Numbered from the stretch's first letter, positions 17,197 to 26,209 are shown. The stretch: DNA of 53,365 nucleotides from Candidatus Brocadiia bacterium (GCA_030605345.1 JAUWIN010000005.1:1-53365), one strand, 5' to 3'. Program-made: numbers and translations. The notes: a model not told the origin generated them from the letters alone.

Positions 17197-18507
17197 CTAC
17201 CGGCTTCGCTCCGGCTCCGCCGAATCCGGCAACCTCGACCAGAGGATACCGGAAAGCGCGACAAAAATAAAGGGCATCGCGACGCCGGGAACGAGGATAT
17301 TGGAGAACACCGCGCAGAGCGCCGCTCCGACTACCGCGCCGGCCGAACCCAAGGCGAGTGCCCTGCCGAAGTCATCGCCGGAACGAGCGTGATTCCGCAC
17401 GTTGCGGCCAAGGAACAGAATCCCCACCCACAGCAGCCCGACCAGTGCGAATGGGCCCGACTCGGCGCAGGTGACGAGATACATATTGAATGTGTCCGGC
17501 TCGGTGGCGCTGATGTTGAAGTTCGCGACGACGTCTGTCTGGCCGCCCGGCTTCTCCAGGCCCACGTATTCCGCAGCGCCCGCCTGGTTGAACCTGCCGG
17601 GGCCGACGCCGAGAAAGGGCCATTGGAGGTCCCTGCGGATCAGCCTGGTCGCGGCGGACCAGCGCTCGTATCGTGCCGCAACCACAGGCCACCCGGCACC
17701 TGCTTTCGGCTCGTCATTGCGGCGGTCGAGAAAGTTATTCTTGAGACACGGCTTGACCGAGCTGAGGACAACATCGGAGTGCCGGGGAAGCACCATCAGG
17801 TCTGGCAGGACGGTGATGCCGAGGAAGATGGCGAGCAGGACGACGAGCACCGCCGTGTGCGACCGAAGCGCGGCGACAAATAACCCGGCCACGGTAAGGG
17901 CAATAAGCGCACCGCCGGACAACGTAACTACGGCGCCCACGGCAACGGTCAGCATCAAGGCGAAGCGCTGCCAGACGCGTTTTTCATACAGGCCGAGGGC
18001 GAAAGTGAACGGCAGCGTAATCGCCAGAAACGCACCCAGAACGTTGCGATTGCCGAACGTCCCAGCAACCTTAAACACATTTCCGTCCTCGGCGGCCCTG
18101 TATTGACAGAGCGCCACAACGACAACCGCGGCGACTACCAGTGTGAACAGGTTGACAGCAGCCCTCAATCGCCGTCGGGTATTGATGCAGTTGGCAAATA
18201 CCAGCCACCCGCCGACGAAATATGCCCCGAGCTGGAAGAACTCGCGCAGGCCGGGTTTCAGCTCTCCGGAGTGAATGGCAGAGGCAAGCACAGCGGCCAG
18301 AAACGCGAACACGGCGAGGAAGGGCATGCGGACCTCGAAAAACTTGAACCTGACCACGACATGCGCCGCCCACAACACAAAGACGATTACCAGCAGTGCG
18401 TCGGCGGGAGTCACGAGGAAACCGCCCTCGCCCCCGATGTGGAGGCCCCACTGCGTCGGCATGAGCACGATGAGGACCAGGACGAGGATCCAGAGCAGTT
18501 TCTGCAT
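17197..18507 (-). CDS. O-antigen ligase/polymerase family (Wzy/WaaL-like) membrane protein
   Basis: 436 residues with 10-12 hydrophobic segments. It carries the Wzy_C core: FGNRNVLGAFLAITLPF (about 150-165), VTLSGGALIALTVAG, a long periplasmic loop containing AARYERWSAATRL and LGVGPGRFNQAGA, and an Arg/Lys-bearing C terminus. The role is transfer or polymerisation of lipid-linked glycans at the periplasmic face. ATG has GGGAGGC upstream. It follows the symporter remnant and precedes purM in the same direction. Confidence 0.82.
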   Translation of the reverse strand: MQKLLWILVLVLIVLMPTQWGLHIGGEGGFLVTPADALLVIVFVLWAAHVVVRFKFFEVRMPFLAVFAFLAAVLASAIHSGELKPGLREFFQLGAYFVGGWLVFANCINTRRRLRAAVNLFTLVVAAVVVVALCQYRAAEDGNVFKVAGTFGNRNVLGAFLAITLPFTFALGLYEKRVWQRFALMLTVAVGAVVTLSGGALIALTVAGLFVAALRSHTAVLVVLLAIFLGITVLPDLMVLPRHSDVVLSSVKPCLKNNFLDRRNDEPKAGAGWPVVAARYERWSAATRLIRRDLQWPFLGVGPGRFNQAGAAEYVGLEKPGGQTDVVANFNISATEPDTFNMYLVTCAESGPFALVGLLWVGILFLGRNVRNHARSGDDFGRALALGSAGAVVGAALCAVFSNILVPGVAMPFIFVALSGILWSRLPDSAEPERSR

Positions 18508-18549
18508 TGTTCAGCCTCCCTGATGGTGCGCGGTTTCGTTCGTCTATGC

Positions 18550-18924
18550 CTAAGTGGTGCGTCCACTTTTCATTGCGAGCCGGAGGCAGGTAAAGAAGCC
18601 GCCGAAGAGCAGGATGGCGGGGGTTATGTACTTGGTGCACAGCTCGGACCAGTCCCCCAGATGAATTTCGGACCTCTCGTGGATAAACTTCTCAATCTCG
18701 TGATGGCGGAGGAAATACGCTAGCGCCACACATTCAAGCAGCCCGACCACCGCAAGGCCGCAGTTGTTCATCCAATGGTCAACGATGTTGAGCCACATTA
18801 TCCCCGATGAGGTGACGAACAACAAACTGAAGCAGAACCCGACCAAGCAAAAGACGCTGGCGCTGCCGATGGCCGCCATGACAAACGGCAAGCGCCCGCC
18901 CCACCTTTCTCGATTCTCAGCCAC
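18550..18924 (-). CDS. Remnant of a sodium:neurotransmitter symporter (SNF) family transporter
   Basis: 124 residues from a GTG. Residues about 23-124 match the C-terminal TM10-TM12 region of bacterial SNF transporters (VGFCFSLLFVT, GIMWLNIVDHWMNN, GLAVVGLLECVALAY, then INERSEIHLG-like HERSEIHLGDWSELC and KYITPAILL). The first 22 residues, RERWGGRLPFVMAAIGSA, look like the N-terminal SNF signature. If so, an in-frame deletion removed TM1b-TM9, including the sodium and substrate sites. Alternatively it is just a truncated tail. Either way it cannot be a working symporter; it could persist as a membrane microprotein. Overlaps the upstream gene by 8 bases. Confidence 0.65.
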   Translation of the reverse strand: MAENRERWGGRLPFVMAAIGSASVFCLVGFCFSLLFVTSSGIMWLNIVDHWMNNCGLAVVGLLECVALAYFLRHHEIEKFIHERSEIHLGDWSELCTKYITPAILLFGGFFTCLRLAMKSGRTT

Positions 18925-19462
18925 GCCCTCTGCCTTGCCCCGCTTGGTCCAACTTATCGAGTTCGCTGTTTATTTCCCACCGCCACTTCGCATCGAGGTC
19001 ATCTGCGAGGCACCGCTTCAAGGCCCTGGCCGTCTCCCGCCGCCGGCTCAGCGCCTTCTGGGTCATGGCCAGGTGAAACCGTGCGTCAACGTCCATCGGG
19101 TCCAGCCTCAGCACGGTGAGGAACTCAGACCTCGCCGCATCAAACGAGCCGGCAAGGTACCGGGCCAGCCCGCGTTTGAAGTGATAGTCCTTCCGTTCCG
19201 CCACCCGTCTCCTCTCGAACCGCCCGGAGAGATGAGCGACGTGCAGCAGCGAATACGACCACATCGCGGCCCCGGCGACACGACAAAGGCTGAGAACATA
19301 TATCCCTGTTCCTGGATAGTTCGCTACCCTGGCGAAGTACAAGCCGTTGACCGCGATGGCAAAGATGGCGAAGACAAACAGGCCCCGCCAGTGGCGGCCG
19401 AGGTACAGGTGTCCCAGGCCCGGCACGACCGCAAGCATCAGAGCCTTCCACCGTCTGTCCAA
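18917..19462 (-). CDS. Membrane protein with C-terminal TPR
   Basis: 181 residues from a TTG with GGGAGG eight bases upstream. The N-terminal half has a TM2-like hairpin (AVVPGLGHLYLGRHWRGLFVF) and two or three further hydrophobic segments. Residues about 95-165 form tetratricopeptide repeats (FKRGLARYLAGSFDAARSEF, VDARFHLAMTQKAL). No known function. It lies downstream of the VWA/TPR/ExbD/ExbB genes and probably belongs to the same envelope complex. Confidence 0.6.
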   Translation of the reverse strand: MDRRWKALMLAVVPGLGHLYLGRHWRGLFVFAIFAIAVNGLYFARVANYPGTGIYVLSLCRVAGAAMWSYSLLHVAHLSGRFERRRVAERKDYHFKRGLARYLAGSFDAARSEFLTVLRLDPMDVDARFHLAMTQKALSRRRETARALKRCLADDLDAKWRWEINSELDKLDQAGQGRGRG

Positions 19463-19490
19463 GTGCTTTGCCTCCCGGATTCGGCGCCGC

Positions 19491-21236
19491 CTACTCGTAT
19501 GGCGCGGCTAACTTATACCGCCTGCTCAGCCGGCGGATCTCATCGAGATATTCCTGTCTCTCGCCTTCGCTGGCGATAAGCGAAGAGAGGTAATGTATCT
19601 TACCACGTGCCCACTGGCGGGCGATGGACTTGTCGCCGGTCAGGATTTCAGGGAGATGGCGGGTGTAGAGGAATTTTCTGCGCTCCTCGGCGCTGTCGCC
19701 AATGATGCGCACGCCGATGGTCTCGTCCGGCAAGCATCGGCCATATATCACGATTGGCTGGCCGGCATACAGGTTCGGCAGGGTCGCAGGATAGACCTGG
19801 TCAACTTCGAAGTTGGCGTATTGCGCCCGCAGATTCATTAGTACCGGGTCTTTGAATTGCCTCAGAAGTTGCAGGATTGCGGCGTCGGCCACTTCCGGCC
19901 CCTTGGCCCGGGCGAAGCAGCCACGGTTGCGGTATGCAAGCAGGTCCAACAAATAAGCATTTGCCTTAGGCGCACCGGGGTCAACCGAGAAGATGCTGTA
20001 ATTCGTCCTGATGACCGTCGAGAGGTCGTTGACAATGTGCCGGATGTCCTGGATGCCGGTGGTGGGGTTGCCGTCGCTTATCAGGTATATGTTTGTCGGG
20101 CGGGTGGCTTCCTTCCCGGTGCTGGGCAAGCTGGCGATTACGTTCCTCAGGGCGGTGTACACGTCCGTGCTCACCTGGCCCGGCTCGCGGCGGACCGACT
20201 GCGCCGCCCGGGCGATGTTTTCGGGGACAGACGGTACGAAGCGGTCGAAGGATTTATACCAGTGTTCGCTGAAGCGCACCAGGTTGAACCTGTCGCTCTT
20301 GTTGAGCCCGGTGGCCGCGTTTGCGATCGCCCGGCGGACACCCTCGAGCATATCCGGCCGGATACTTGCGGATATGTCAACAACGAACAGAATGTTCTTG
20401 GCAATAACCGGCAGCCGAGAATCCCGGCGCTGGCTGATTGTCATCCTGAAGAAGCGATGCTTGCTTTCCGGTTCCGCGTAAACGTCGATGTCCACCTCGA
20501 GGTCCAGCGGCTTGGCGCTGACCGGGCCACCCTTCTCGGCGAACAGTGCCTCGGCCCGCCGCCCCAACCTGAAAGCTATCGGGCGGGACGAAACCGCCTT
20601 AGATGGCGGAGGTTCCAGTGATAGAGCCGGTGTCCCCCGTTTCGCCACAAAACGCGGCACCCGGCGTGGCAGGCTGCGCAGCAGTTCGTCCGAACTCTCC
20701 CGCAACTTCGGCGTCACCTTGGCCTCGACCGGCCGGTCCACCTTCCGACTGGAGGGGATATATGTAACCTGAACCTTGTTGGGGTCAACAGCATCGAGCT
20801 CGCCGTCTCTGACAAAAGCCTGACTGCGTTCGGAGAGGCCCTTCTTCGACACCAGCGGCAATTCTTCTTCCGGATAGCGGGGAACAGGCTTTCTGCCCAT
20901 CTTTATTTCGCCCGGGCCGGCATCGCGGTAATCGGGGAACATGTCCGGCGAAAGGGGTTTTGCAGCCGTTGCGGCGTGGGTGTCTTCAAAGGGCAGGTCC
21001 GGCACCATTGCCACCCGCTCCAGTTCCTGGGGATTGATTATGCCGATCTCAATGGTGAAGATCCGCCCGCCCTCGCGCCCAAGTTCTCCGACTTCCACCC
21101 AGTCCGTACTCTCGATGGCACTTACAATGACGAGGTGTGCGAGCAGCGACAGGCATAAGGGGGTGACGACCCAGCGCCGTGACGCGGGGGCCGCCGGTCT
21201 GAAGTCTCTTTGGAGCGGATATGCGGCCTGGGACAA
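19491..21236 (-). CDS. VWA-domain protein with N-terminal membrane segment
   Basis: 581 residues. TTG start behind a CGGAG site. One TM segment at about residues 25-42 (TPLCLSLLAHLVIVSAI) is followed by a Pro-rich periplasmic linker, a TonB-like layout. The von Willebrand A domain spans about 285-470 with the MIDAS motif DISAS (NILFVVDISASI), a TDVYTALRNVIASLP helix with the second metal Thr/Ser, and NIYLISDGNPTTG. A C-terminal helical region ends RRLSRRYKLAAPYE. It probably docks proteins in the periplasm; its partner genes are TPR, ExbD and ExbB homologues immediately upstream. Confidence 0.72.
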   Translation of the reverse strand: MSQAAYPLQRDFRPAAPASRRWVVTPLCLSLLAHLVIVSAIESTDWVEVGELGREGGRIFTIEIGIINPQELERVAMVPDLPFEDTHAATAAKPLSPDMFPDYRDAGPGEIKMGRKPVPRYPEEELPLVSKKGLSERSQAFVRDGELDAVDPNKVQVTYIPSSRKVDRPVEAKVTPKLRESSDELLRSLPRRVPRFVAKRGTPALSLEPPPSKAVSSRPIAFRLGRRAEALFAEKGGPVSAKPLDLEVDIDVYAEPESKHRFFRMTISQRRDSRLPVIAKNILFVVDISASIRPDMLEGVRRAIANAATGLNKSDRFNLVRFSEHWYKSFDRFVPSVPENIARAAQSVRREPGQVSTDVYTALRNVIASLPSTGKEATRPTNIYLISDGNPTTGIQDIRHIVNDLSTVIRTNYSIFSVDPGAPKANAYLLDLLAYRNRGCFARAKGPEVADAAILQLLRQFKDPVLMNLRAQYANFEVDQVYPATLPNLYAGQPIVIYGRCLPDETIGVRIIGDSAEERRKFLYTRHLPEILTGDKSIARQWARGKIHYLSSLIASEGERQEYLDEIRRLSRRYKLAAPYE

Positions 21237-21254
21237 TGCTCTGCTCCGGACGAC

Positions 21255-23861
21255 CTATTTCTTCTTAATCGTTCCGTCGGGCGCAACAATGTATCCGAGC
21301 GGCGCGAGTTCCTTCCTCGCGTCAGCCGCCCATGTCGAATCGGGGTAGCGCTTCAGGAGTTGCTGCCAGAACTTTGTTGCCTCGTTGAAGTCTTTCAACA
21401 GCGTATCTGACTTGCCCGCGAAGTAAAGTGCCTCGGGGCAGAAGGACTGGTCGGCGTAGAGCAATCCGATCTCGCCAAAGTAGCGCACAGCCACTGCGTA
21501 TTCCTGGTTCTTGAAACAAATATGTCCCAGTTTGATGACCGAGCCGACCTTGAGCGCACCGGCCCCACGCCGGGAAACTTCAAGGTAAAGCTTCTCCGCC
21601 GGTTTGAGCTTACCCCGACGGTAGAGGGTCTCGGCCTTGGCGAACTTCGTTTGCAGTGCGAACTTGCTCTTCGGGTGGTGTTCAAGCAAACGGTCGCAAT
21701 ATTCCAGCACCGCGCCGTGGTCGGGCGGAACGAGTTCTCCATGCAGCAGCGCAAGTTGGTAGAGCGCCGCGTCGGCCTTGTTGGACGACTTGAAGTGCTT
21801 CACGAAAGCCTTGAACACCTGCACGGCAGCCCTGGGTTCTTTGTGCTCGCGGAAGTAGGCGCCAGTCCAAAGACATGCCGATTCGTCCTTGAGCATCGCC
21901 GGCTTTCTGGCGATTATGTCAAAGAACCCTTCTGCGGCGTCACGGAACGAAGCGGCTGACTGCTTTTCGAGTTCCGCAGCCTCCGCCAGGAGTTGGCGTT
22001 TCCGGTCGCCTTCGGCGCTGTTCGCCGCGCTGGCCAGTTCGGCGGCCCGGGCCGCCCGGTTCCTGGCCAGGTTATAGAAGCACTGAGCCAGTGACAACAG
22101 CATCCGGTCCTTGCCCGGCCCGCTAATGGCGGCGCCGGCCTGGAAAGCTTTTTGGGCGCGGACATATTCGGCCGCCGCGGCGGCCGCGTCGCCATGGTTG
22201 GCGCGCTGGTCGCCCTGAATCCGATAGCGGCGTCCGAGCCAGTGGAACGCCGCGGCCGCGTGTGCCCCCTGCGGATACTTTTTGGCGTAGTCTTCGACGG
22301 CCCGGGCCATCAGGTCGAACTGCGACATCTTTGCGAAGCACACCCCGAGCTGGTATGCCACCTCCTCCGCCTCAGGGCCGGGCGGAGCCGCGGCGAGATA
22401 TTCCTTGTATCGAGCTATGGCCTGTTCGTATCTTTCCGCAGCCTGATACAGCCCGCCGGCGGCGGCCAGCGCTGCTGCTGCCTTTGTGCGCTTTTCGAAT
22501 TTCTCGACGAACAGGTCATACGCCCGGGCCGCGGCCTCGGGCTTGTTCTGCTTGTGATAGCAGTATGCCACTCGGTACAGTGCGTCGCCGTAGTTGGGGT
22601 CATCCTCGCTAATTTGCCGGTAGTGTGCAGCGGCGTTCTCGTAGTCTCCCAGGCTCACATACCCCTCCGCCGCCAGGAACACCACCTGCTTGGTCCACTT
22701 GCTCGCCGGAAACAGCCTGCGGAACTTGACACAAGTCGTAACCAGCTCCTTGGCGAGCTTGGGACCTTGGCGATAGTAACACCAGCACAGTTTGTATGCG
22801 GCGTCTTCTGCTATGGGCCCTTGCTGAAGTCCTGCCAGGAGTTTGGTGAAGGCTTCGACCGCCCGTGCGTACTTGGCCTGCCGGAAATTGGCCACGCCGC
22901 CGACGTAAAGGCACTGCTCCGGTATGTGGAGGTCTTTGGTGGCGGGGGTTTCCCGGAAGTTTGCAGCCACACTTTTGCACAGCTCGACAGCGGCGGGATA
23001 TTTTTTCAGCCCGAGCAGCACCCGCGCCCTGCCAATTGCGGCGTGGTGTTTCCATTTTCCTTTCGCACCCACCTTTTCGTAAGCGGCCAGTGCCTTCGCA
23101 AACTCATGCAGGCCGAGGCGGGCGTCCCCCAGCCTCAGCCACATCTCGTCGCTTGTGGGCAGGTCGGGATAATCCCTGAGCAACTTGTCAAGAACGGCGG
23201 CGCTCCTGCCGAGGTCGTCCAGTTTGAGGTGCGTGTCGGCAAGCACCATCAGCGCATACGGCCTGAGCTCGTTGTCGCGGGGGGCGTCGGCGACCACTTC
23301 GAGGTGTCTGCGGGCCTGAGGGAACCGCCCGAGGTCGTGTTCGGCGCGGCCCAGGAAGTGGTGCATCGGGATTTCGAGGCCCGGCTTGACCTTCAGCTTC
23401 GCCAGGTCTGTCAGGTCAGCGACGGCGCCTTCGTCGTCGCCAAGCATATAACGGATGTGGCCGGACCGGAAAAGGCAATCCTGAATACGGTTGCCGTTGG
23501 GGAACTCCTTTCGCAATATAGCCAGCTCTGCGAGCGCCTTCCTTGCGTTCTCTTCGCCGCCGAGCCTGAAGTAGCACATGGCCAGGTTATACCTGGCTCC
23601 TTCCCGTCTGGGGTCCTTGGCATAGTCCTGAAGGAAACTGCGGTACTCGGCCGCTGCGGTCTTATAGACCCTGAGTTGGAAGAGCCTTTCGGCGAACTCA
23701 AACTGGAGGTCGGCCTCTGTCTCCCCGTTCGGCTCCTGCCCCCGCGCCGGCCAGGCGCACAGAACGATCCACAGGATAAATAGGACGCCCGGCTTTGCGC
23801 CGGGGCGGAATAGGCCCAGGGACGGGCTCAGCCGCCTATTTGATTTCTGATTCGCGCGCAT
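21255..23861 (-). CDS. Large periplasmic TPR protein
   Basis: 868 residues. A signal peptide (GVLFILWIVLCAWPARG, cleavage after about residue 41) is followed by about 18-20 TPR/YbgF-YfiO-like helical pairs (e.g. AAAEYRSFLQDYAKDPR, GDYENAAAHYRQISEDDPNYGDALYRVAYCYHKQ, KARAVEAFTKLL-type repeats). The last repeat set mentions tail LLKDFNEATKFWQQLLKRYPDS. The start overlaps exbD by 26 bases. Such scaffolds serve envelope or motility-like machines; here its neighbours point to an ExbB/ExbD-energised complex. No enzymatic motif seen. Confidence 0.7.
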   Translation of the reverse strand: MRANQKSNRRLSPSLGLFRPGAKPGVLFILWIVLCAWPARGQEPNGETEADLQFEFAERLFQLRVYKTAAAEYRSFLQDYAKDPRREGARYNLAMCYFRLGGEENARKALAELAILRKEFPNGNRIQDCLFRSGHIRYMLGDDEGAVADLTDLAKLKVKPGLEIPMHHFLGRAEHDLGRFPQARRHLEVVADAPRDNELRPYALMVLADTHLKLDDLGRSAAVLDKLLRDYPDLPTSDEMWLRLGDARLGLHEFAKALAAYEKVGAKGKWKHHAAIGRARVLLGLKKYPAAVELCKSVAANFRETPATKDLHIPEQCLYVGGVANFRQAKYARAVEAFTKLLAGLQQGPIAEDAAYKLCWCYYRQGPKLAKELVTTCVKFRRLFPASKWTKQVVFLAAEGYVSLGDYENAAAHYRQISEDDPNYGDALYRVAYCYHKQNKPEAAARAYDLFVEKFEKRTKAAAALAAAGGLYQAAERYEQAIARYKEYLAAAPPGPEAEEVAYQLGVCFAKMSQFDLMARAVEDYAKKYPQGAHAAAAFHWLGRRYRIQGDQRANHGDAAAAAAEYVRAQKAFQAGAAISGPGKDRMLLSLAQCFYNLARNRAARAAELASAANSAEGDRKRQLLAEAAELEKQSAASFRDAAEGFFDIIARKPAMLKDESACLWTGAYFREHKEPRAAVQVFKAFVKHFKSSNKADAALYQLALLHGELVPPDHGAVLEYCDRLLEHHPKSKFALQTKFAKAETLYRRGKLKPAEKLYLEVSRRGAGALKVGSVIKLGHICFKNQEYAVAVRYFGEIGLLYADQSFCPEALYFAGKSDTLLKDFNEATKFWQQLLKRYPDSTWAADARKELAPLGYIVAPDGTIKKK

Positions 23862-24270
23862 TGACGCTGACGAACGAGACGTTCTTGAGCCTGGCGGACG
23901 CGCAGGCGTCGATGACCTTCACCACGTCTTCGTGCAGCGACTTCCCGTCGGCCCTGATGATAACCGAGACCGGCACCGACCGGGCGGTTCGCTGCACCTC
24001 CGCCAGCACTTTCCGCAACTTCTCGACCGAATATACCTGGTTGTGGATGAGTATCTGGCCGGCCTGGGTAACGTTGACCACGATGTCCAGCCTCTGCCGC
24101 CGGCGGGTTACCGCGGAGGAGGTCTCCGGCAGCCGGATACGGGTTTCTTTCTCCTCCGCTGCCAACGCGCCCGTGACAATGAAAAAAACCAGCAGTATGA
24201 ACACAATATCGATGAGCGGAGCTATCTGAAACGAATCCTCCCGTGCTTCGAATACCTCCCGGAAATTCAC
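23836..24270 (-). CDS. ExbD/TolR-type biopolymer transport protein
   Basis: 144 residues. TM helix with the conserved Asp (PLIDIVFILLVFFIV, D at about residue 21) typical of the proton-path residue, then a periplasmic domain (VNVTQAGQILIHNQVY, EVQRTARSVPVSVIIRADG, VVKVIDACASARLKNVSFV). GTG start in a GTGA overlap with exbB and a GGGAGGAGAA ribosome site. Works with ExbB to convert proton motive force into periplasmic work. Confidence 0.88.
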   Translation of the reverse strand: MNFREVFEAREDSFQIAPLIDIVFILLVFFIVTGALAAEEKETRIRLPETSSAVTRRRQRLDIVVNVTQAGQILIHNQVYSVEKLRKVLAEVQRTARSVPVSVIIRADGKSLHEDVVKVIDACASARLKNVSFVSVNARESEIK

Positions 24271-25295
24271 TTCTCCTCCCCCGCAGGTGATACCGCCTCC
24301 GCAACTTCGTCCGTCACCTGCTCCATTTCAGTGATGATCCGGAGGAGTTTGCCGCGGAAGTAATAGAAGCACGCCATCGATGGTATGCCGATGGTCAGGC
24401 CGGCCGCCGTAGTCACCATCGCCTTGTGTATCGCCTCGGCGAGCAGGATGTGCCTGGCACCGGCCTCGCCCATACCAATAGTCTTGAACGCAAGGATCAT
24501 TCCGAAAACCGTGCCCAACAAACCCAGCATCGGCGAGATGACCCCAACGTTGGATAGGTAGCTGATTTTTTGAAACAGATGCGACGCTTCACGGGAGCCC
24601 GCCGCCTGAGCTGCCTCCCGCACCTTATGCGGCAGCTTCCCCGACTTCCGGAGCGCCGCCAGGGCCACCCGGCCAAACACGTATCCGTCTTTATGGCAAG
24701 CGTCCATCGCCTCTTGAAACTCCCGCCGCGATATGTGCCCGCTGAGCTTCTCGAGAAAAGGCTTCGGCATAATCTGGCTCGTCCGAATAACAAGGGCGCA
24801 ATGTATAGCCCAGGCAACCGCAAAAACCGACAGCACCGTCAGCAGCAGCAAGATCACGCCGCCCTGCTTCATCAGCCTCCATACCGACGCAGCATGTGCC
24901 TTGATCCGATACCACTTGGCCAGCAAAATGTCGCCATCGTCGTAGCACAAAGCCCCCTCCAGCACCGCCCGCGGAGCGTCTCCGGTCTCGACCTCCACCG
25001 CAGCCGGGCCAGCGTCCTGCGAGGCCGGCACAACCGCGGTAATCCTGGTGCCCGAATGGACCGTAACCCTGGAGCAGCGCTCCCCGCCAACAAACACGCT
25101 TACGGCGGCGTCGGACGTATCAAACCCTGAGCCTATGATAGTTATCTTTGTCCCGCCGGAAACCGGCACGGTGTTCGGTTCGACCCGCCGCAGCAGCGGA
25201 GCAGCGCAAGCACTATGGTCCGTGAAAACCAGTGCCAATAACATCACCAGTACACAACATGAAAGCAGAAACGCGCGCCACACCTTCCGCTGCAT
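24267..25295 (-). CDS. ExbB/TolQ-type proton channel with N-terminal IPT/TIG domain
   Basis: 342 residues. Signal-like TM (residues about 8-30), then an IPT/TIG immunoglobulin-like domain (LRRVEPNTVPVSGGTKITIIGSGF, RITAVVPASQDAGPAAVEVE, about 33-120), then the MotA/TolQ/ExbB core with three TMs. The core has a cytosolic loop and the late signature YLSNVGVISPMLGLLGTVFGMILAF plus VTTAAGLTIGIPSMACFYYF. ATG at 25295 is preferred to the TTG at 25301 for its GGGTGG spacing. TIG fused to a ExbB core is uncommon; it would place a binding module in the periplasm in front of the channel. Confidence 0.83.
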   Translation of the reverse strand: MQRKVWRAFLLSCCVLVMLLALVFTDHSACAAPLLRRVEPNTVPVSGGTKITIIGSGFDTSDAAVSVFVGGERCSRVTVHSGTRITAVVPASQDAGPAAVEVETGDAPRAVLEGALCYDDGDILLAKWYRIKAHAASVWRLMKQGGVILLLLTVLSVFAVAWAIHCALVIRTSQIMPKPFLEKLSGHISRREFQEAMDACHKDGYVFGRVALAALRKSGKLPHKVREAAQAAGSREASHLFQKISYLSNVGVISPMLGLLGTVFGMILAFKTIGMGEAGARHILLAEAIHKAMVTTAAGLTIGIPSMACFYYFRGKLLRIITEMEQVTDEVAEAVSPAGEEK

Positions 25296-25350
25296 GGACA
25301 ACCACCCCCAAAACTGACGCGGACCGAAACGAATGTTTAGGCGTGGCTGA

Positions 25351-25380
25351 ATTATACCGCCCCACTCGCAAACGAGTCAA
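25351..25380 (-). promoter_or_regulatory. Strong sigma70-like promoter of the ExbB operon
   Basis: On the minus strand TTGACT (25375-25380), 18-base spacer, TATAAT (25351-25356). Expected transcript start near 25344, giving a leader of about 50 bases before the exbB ATG. No other promoter this good is seen inside the following ten minus-strand genes. Confidence 0.65.
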
Positions 25381-25463
25381 GCGATATCAACACGCGGAAC
25401 CACGCCTTGCGGAAAACCGCGCTGCTCGGGTTTATTCCGAAGGCGTTGTCTCTGATTCGGCAC

Positions 25464-25483
25464 AGAAATCCCGCCCTGGCGGG
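25464..25483 (-). terminator. Possible rho-independent terminator after rplC
   Basis: Minus strand hairpin CCCGC-CAGG-GCGGG followed by ATTTCT, 13 bases after the rplC stop. Short stem and only a modest U run, so moderate support; it lies just upstream of the ExbB operon promoter. Confidence 0.4.
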
Positions 25484-25496
25484 GCACTATACGGCG

Positions 25497-26141
25497 CTAA
25501 CTCCCGCTGGCTTTCGCCGTAGCGCGGCGGACCACCACGTATCCCGAGTTTGGCCCAGGCACCTGGCCTCTCACCAGGATAGCATCGCGCTCTTTATCAA
25601 CACGCACCACGTCCAGGTTGCGAATCGTCTGGCGGGCGCCGCCCATCCGGCCGGGCATTTTGACCCCTTTGAACACTCTCGAAGGCGCCGCCGATTGGCC
25701 GATGGAGCCACCTGTCCTGTGGTGGTTGCCCTGCCCATGAGTCTTGGGGCCGCCCGCAAAACCGTGACGCTTGACCACCCCCTGGAAACCCCGGCCCTTG
25801 GTCACGCCGGTCACGTCAACCCGTTTCTGGTCGGCGAAGATTTCGGCCGTAAGAGCTGCCCCGGGCTGGAGGTCGTCCTCGCCATCCCAACTGACCTCCC
25901 GGAGGAAGCGTTTGGGCGCGGCGTTGGCCTTCGCGTAGTGCCCGCGAAGCGGCTTACTCACGTTCTTGGGCTTCCGGTCCTCGAAACCAAGCTGAAGGGC
26001 GCTGTAGCCGTCTTTTTTAGGCGTCTTTACCTGAATCACAACACACGGCCCAAGCCGGATCACCGTCACGGGCACCAGCTCCCCTGCTTCAGTATAAACC
26101 CCGGTCATTCCGACTTTTTTGCCAAGCAGGGCATCAACCAT
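25497..26141 (-). CDS. rplC: 50S ribosomal protein L3
   Basis: 214 residues: LGKKVGMTGVYTEAGELVPVTVI start, a central extension, then the conserved tentacle VDVTGVTKGRGFQGVVKRHGFAGG, the SIGQSAAPSRVFKG segment with GRMGG, and a VRVDKERDAILVRGQVPGP end. It binds 23S rRNA early in 50S assembly and lines the peptidyl-transferase tunnel region. It has its own promoter and a possible terminator, with no rpsJ upstream and no rplD downstream, so it is separated from the S10 operon. Confidence 0.95.
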   Translation of the reverse strand: MVDALLGKKVGMTGVYTEAGELVPVTVIRLGPCVVIQVKTPKKDGYSALQLGFEDRKPKNVSKPLRGHYAKANAAPKRFLREVSWDGEDDLQPGAALTAEIFADQKRVDVTGVTKGRGFQGVVKRHGFAGGPKTHGQGNHHRTGGSIGQSAAPSRVFKGVKMPGRMGGARQTIRNLDVVRVDKERDAILVRGQVPGPNSGYVVVRRATAKASGS

Positions 26142-26181
26142 TTGCGTCCGTCCTCAAAACTCAAGTGTCCGAAGTGACCAT

Positions 26182-26209
26182 ACAATACACCCAACCGCGG
26201 AAAAGTCAA
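26182..26209 (-). promoter_or_regulatory. Promoter of rplC
   Basis: Minus strand TTGACT (26204-26209), 16-base spacer, TATTGT (26182-26187). Start would be near 26175, about 35 bases before the ATG. It implies rplC is transcribed alone. Confidence 0.5.

Noticed and set aside
22152..23783. 543-codon plus-strand open frame
   Set aside because: Antisense to the TPR gene, no recognisable domain.
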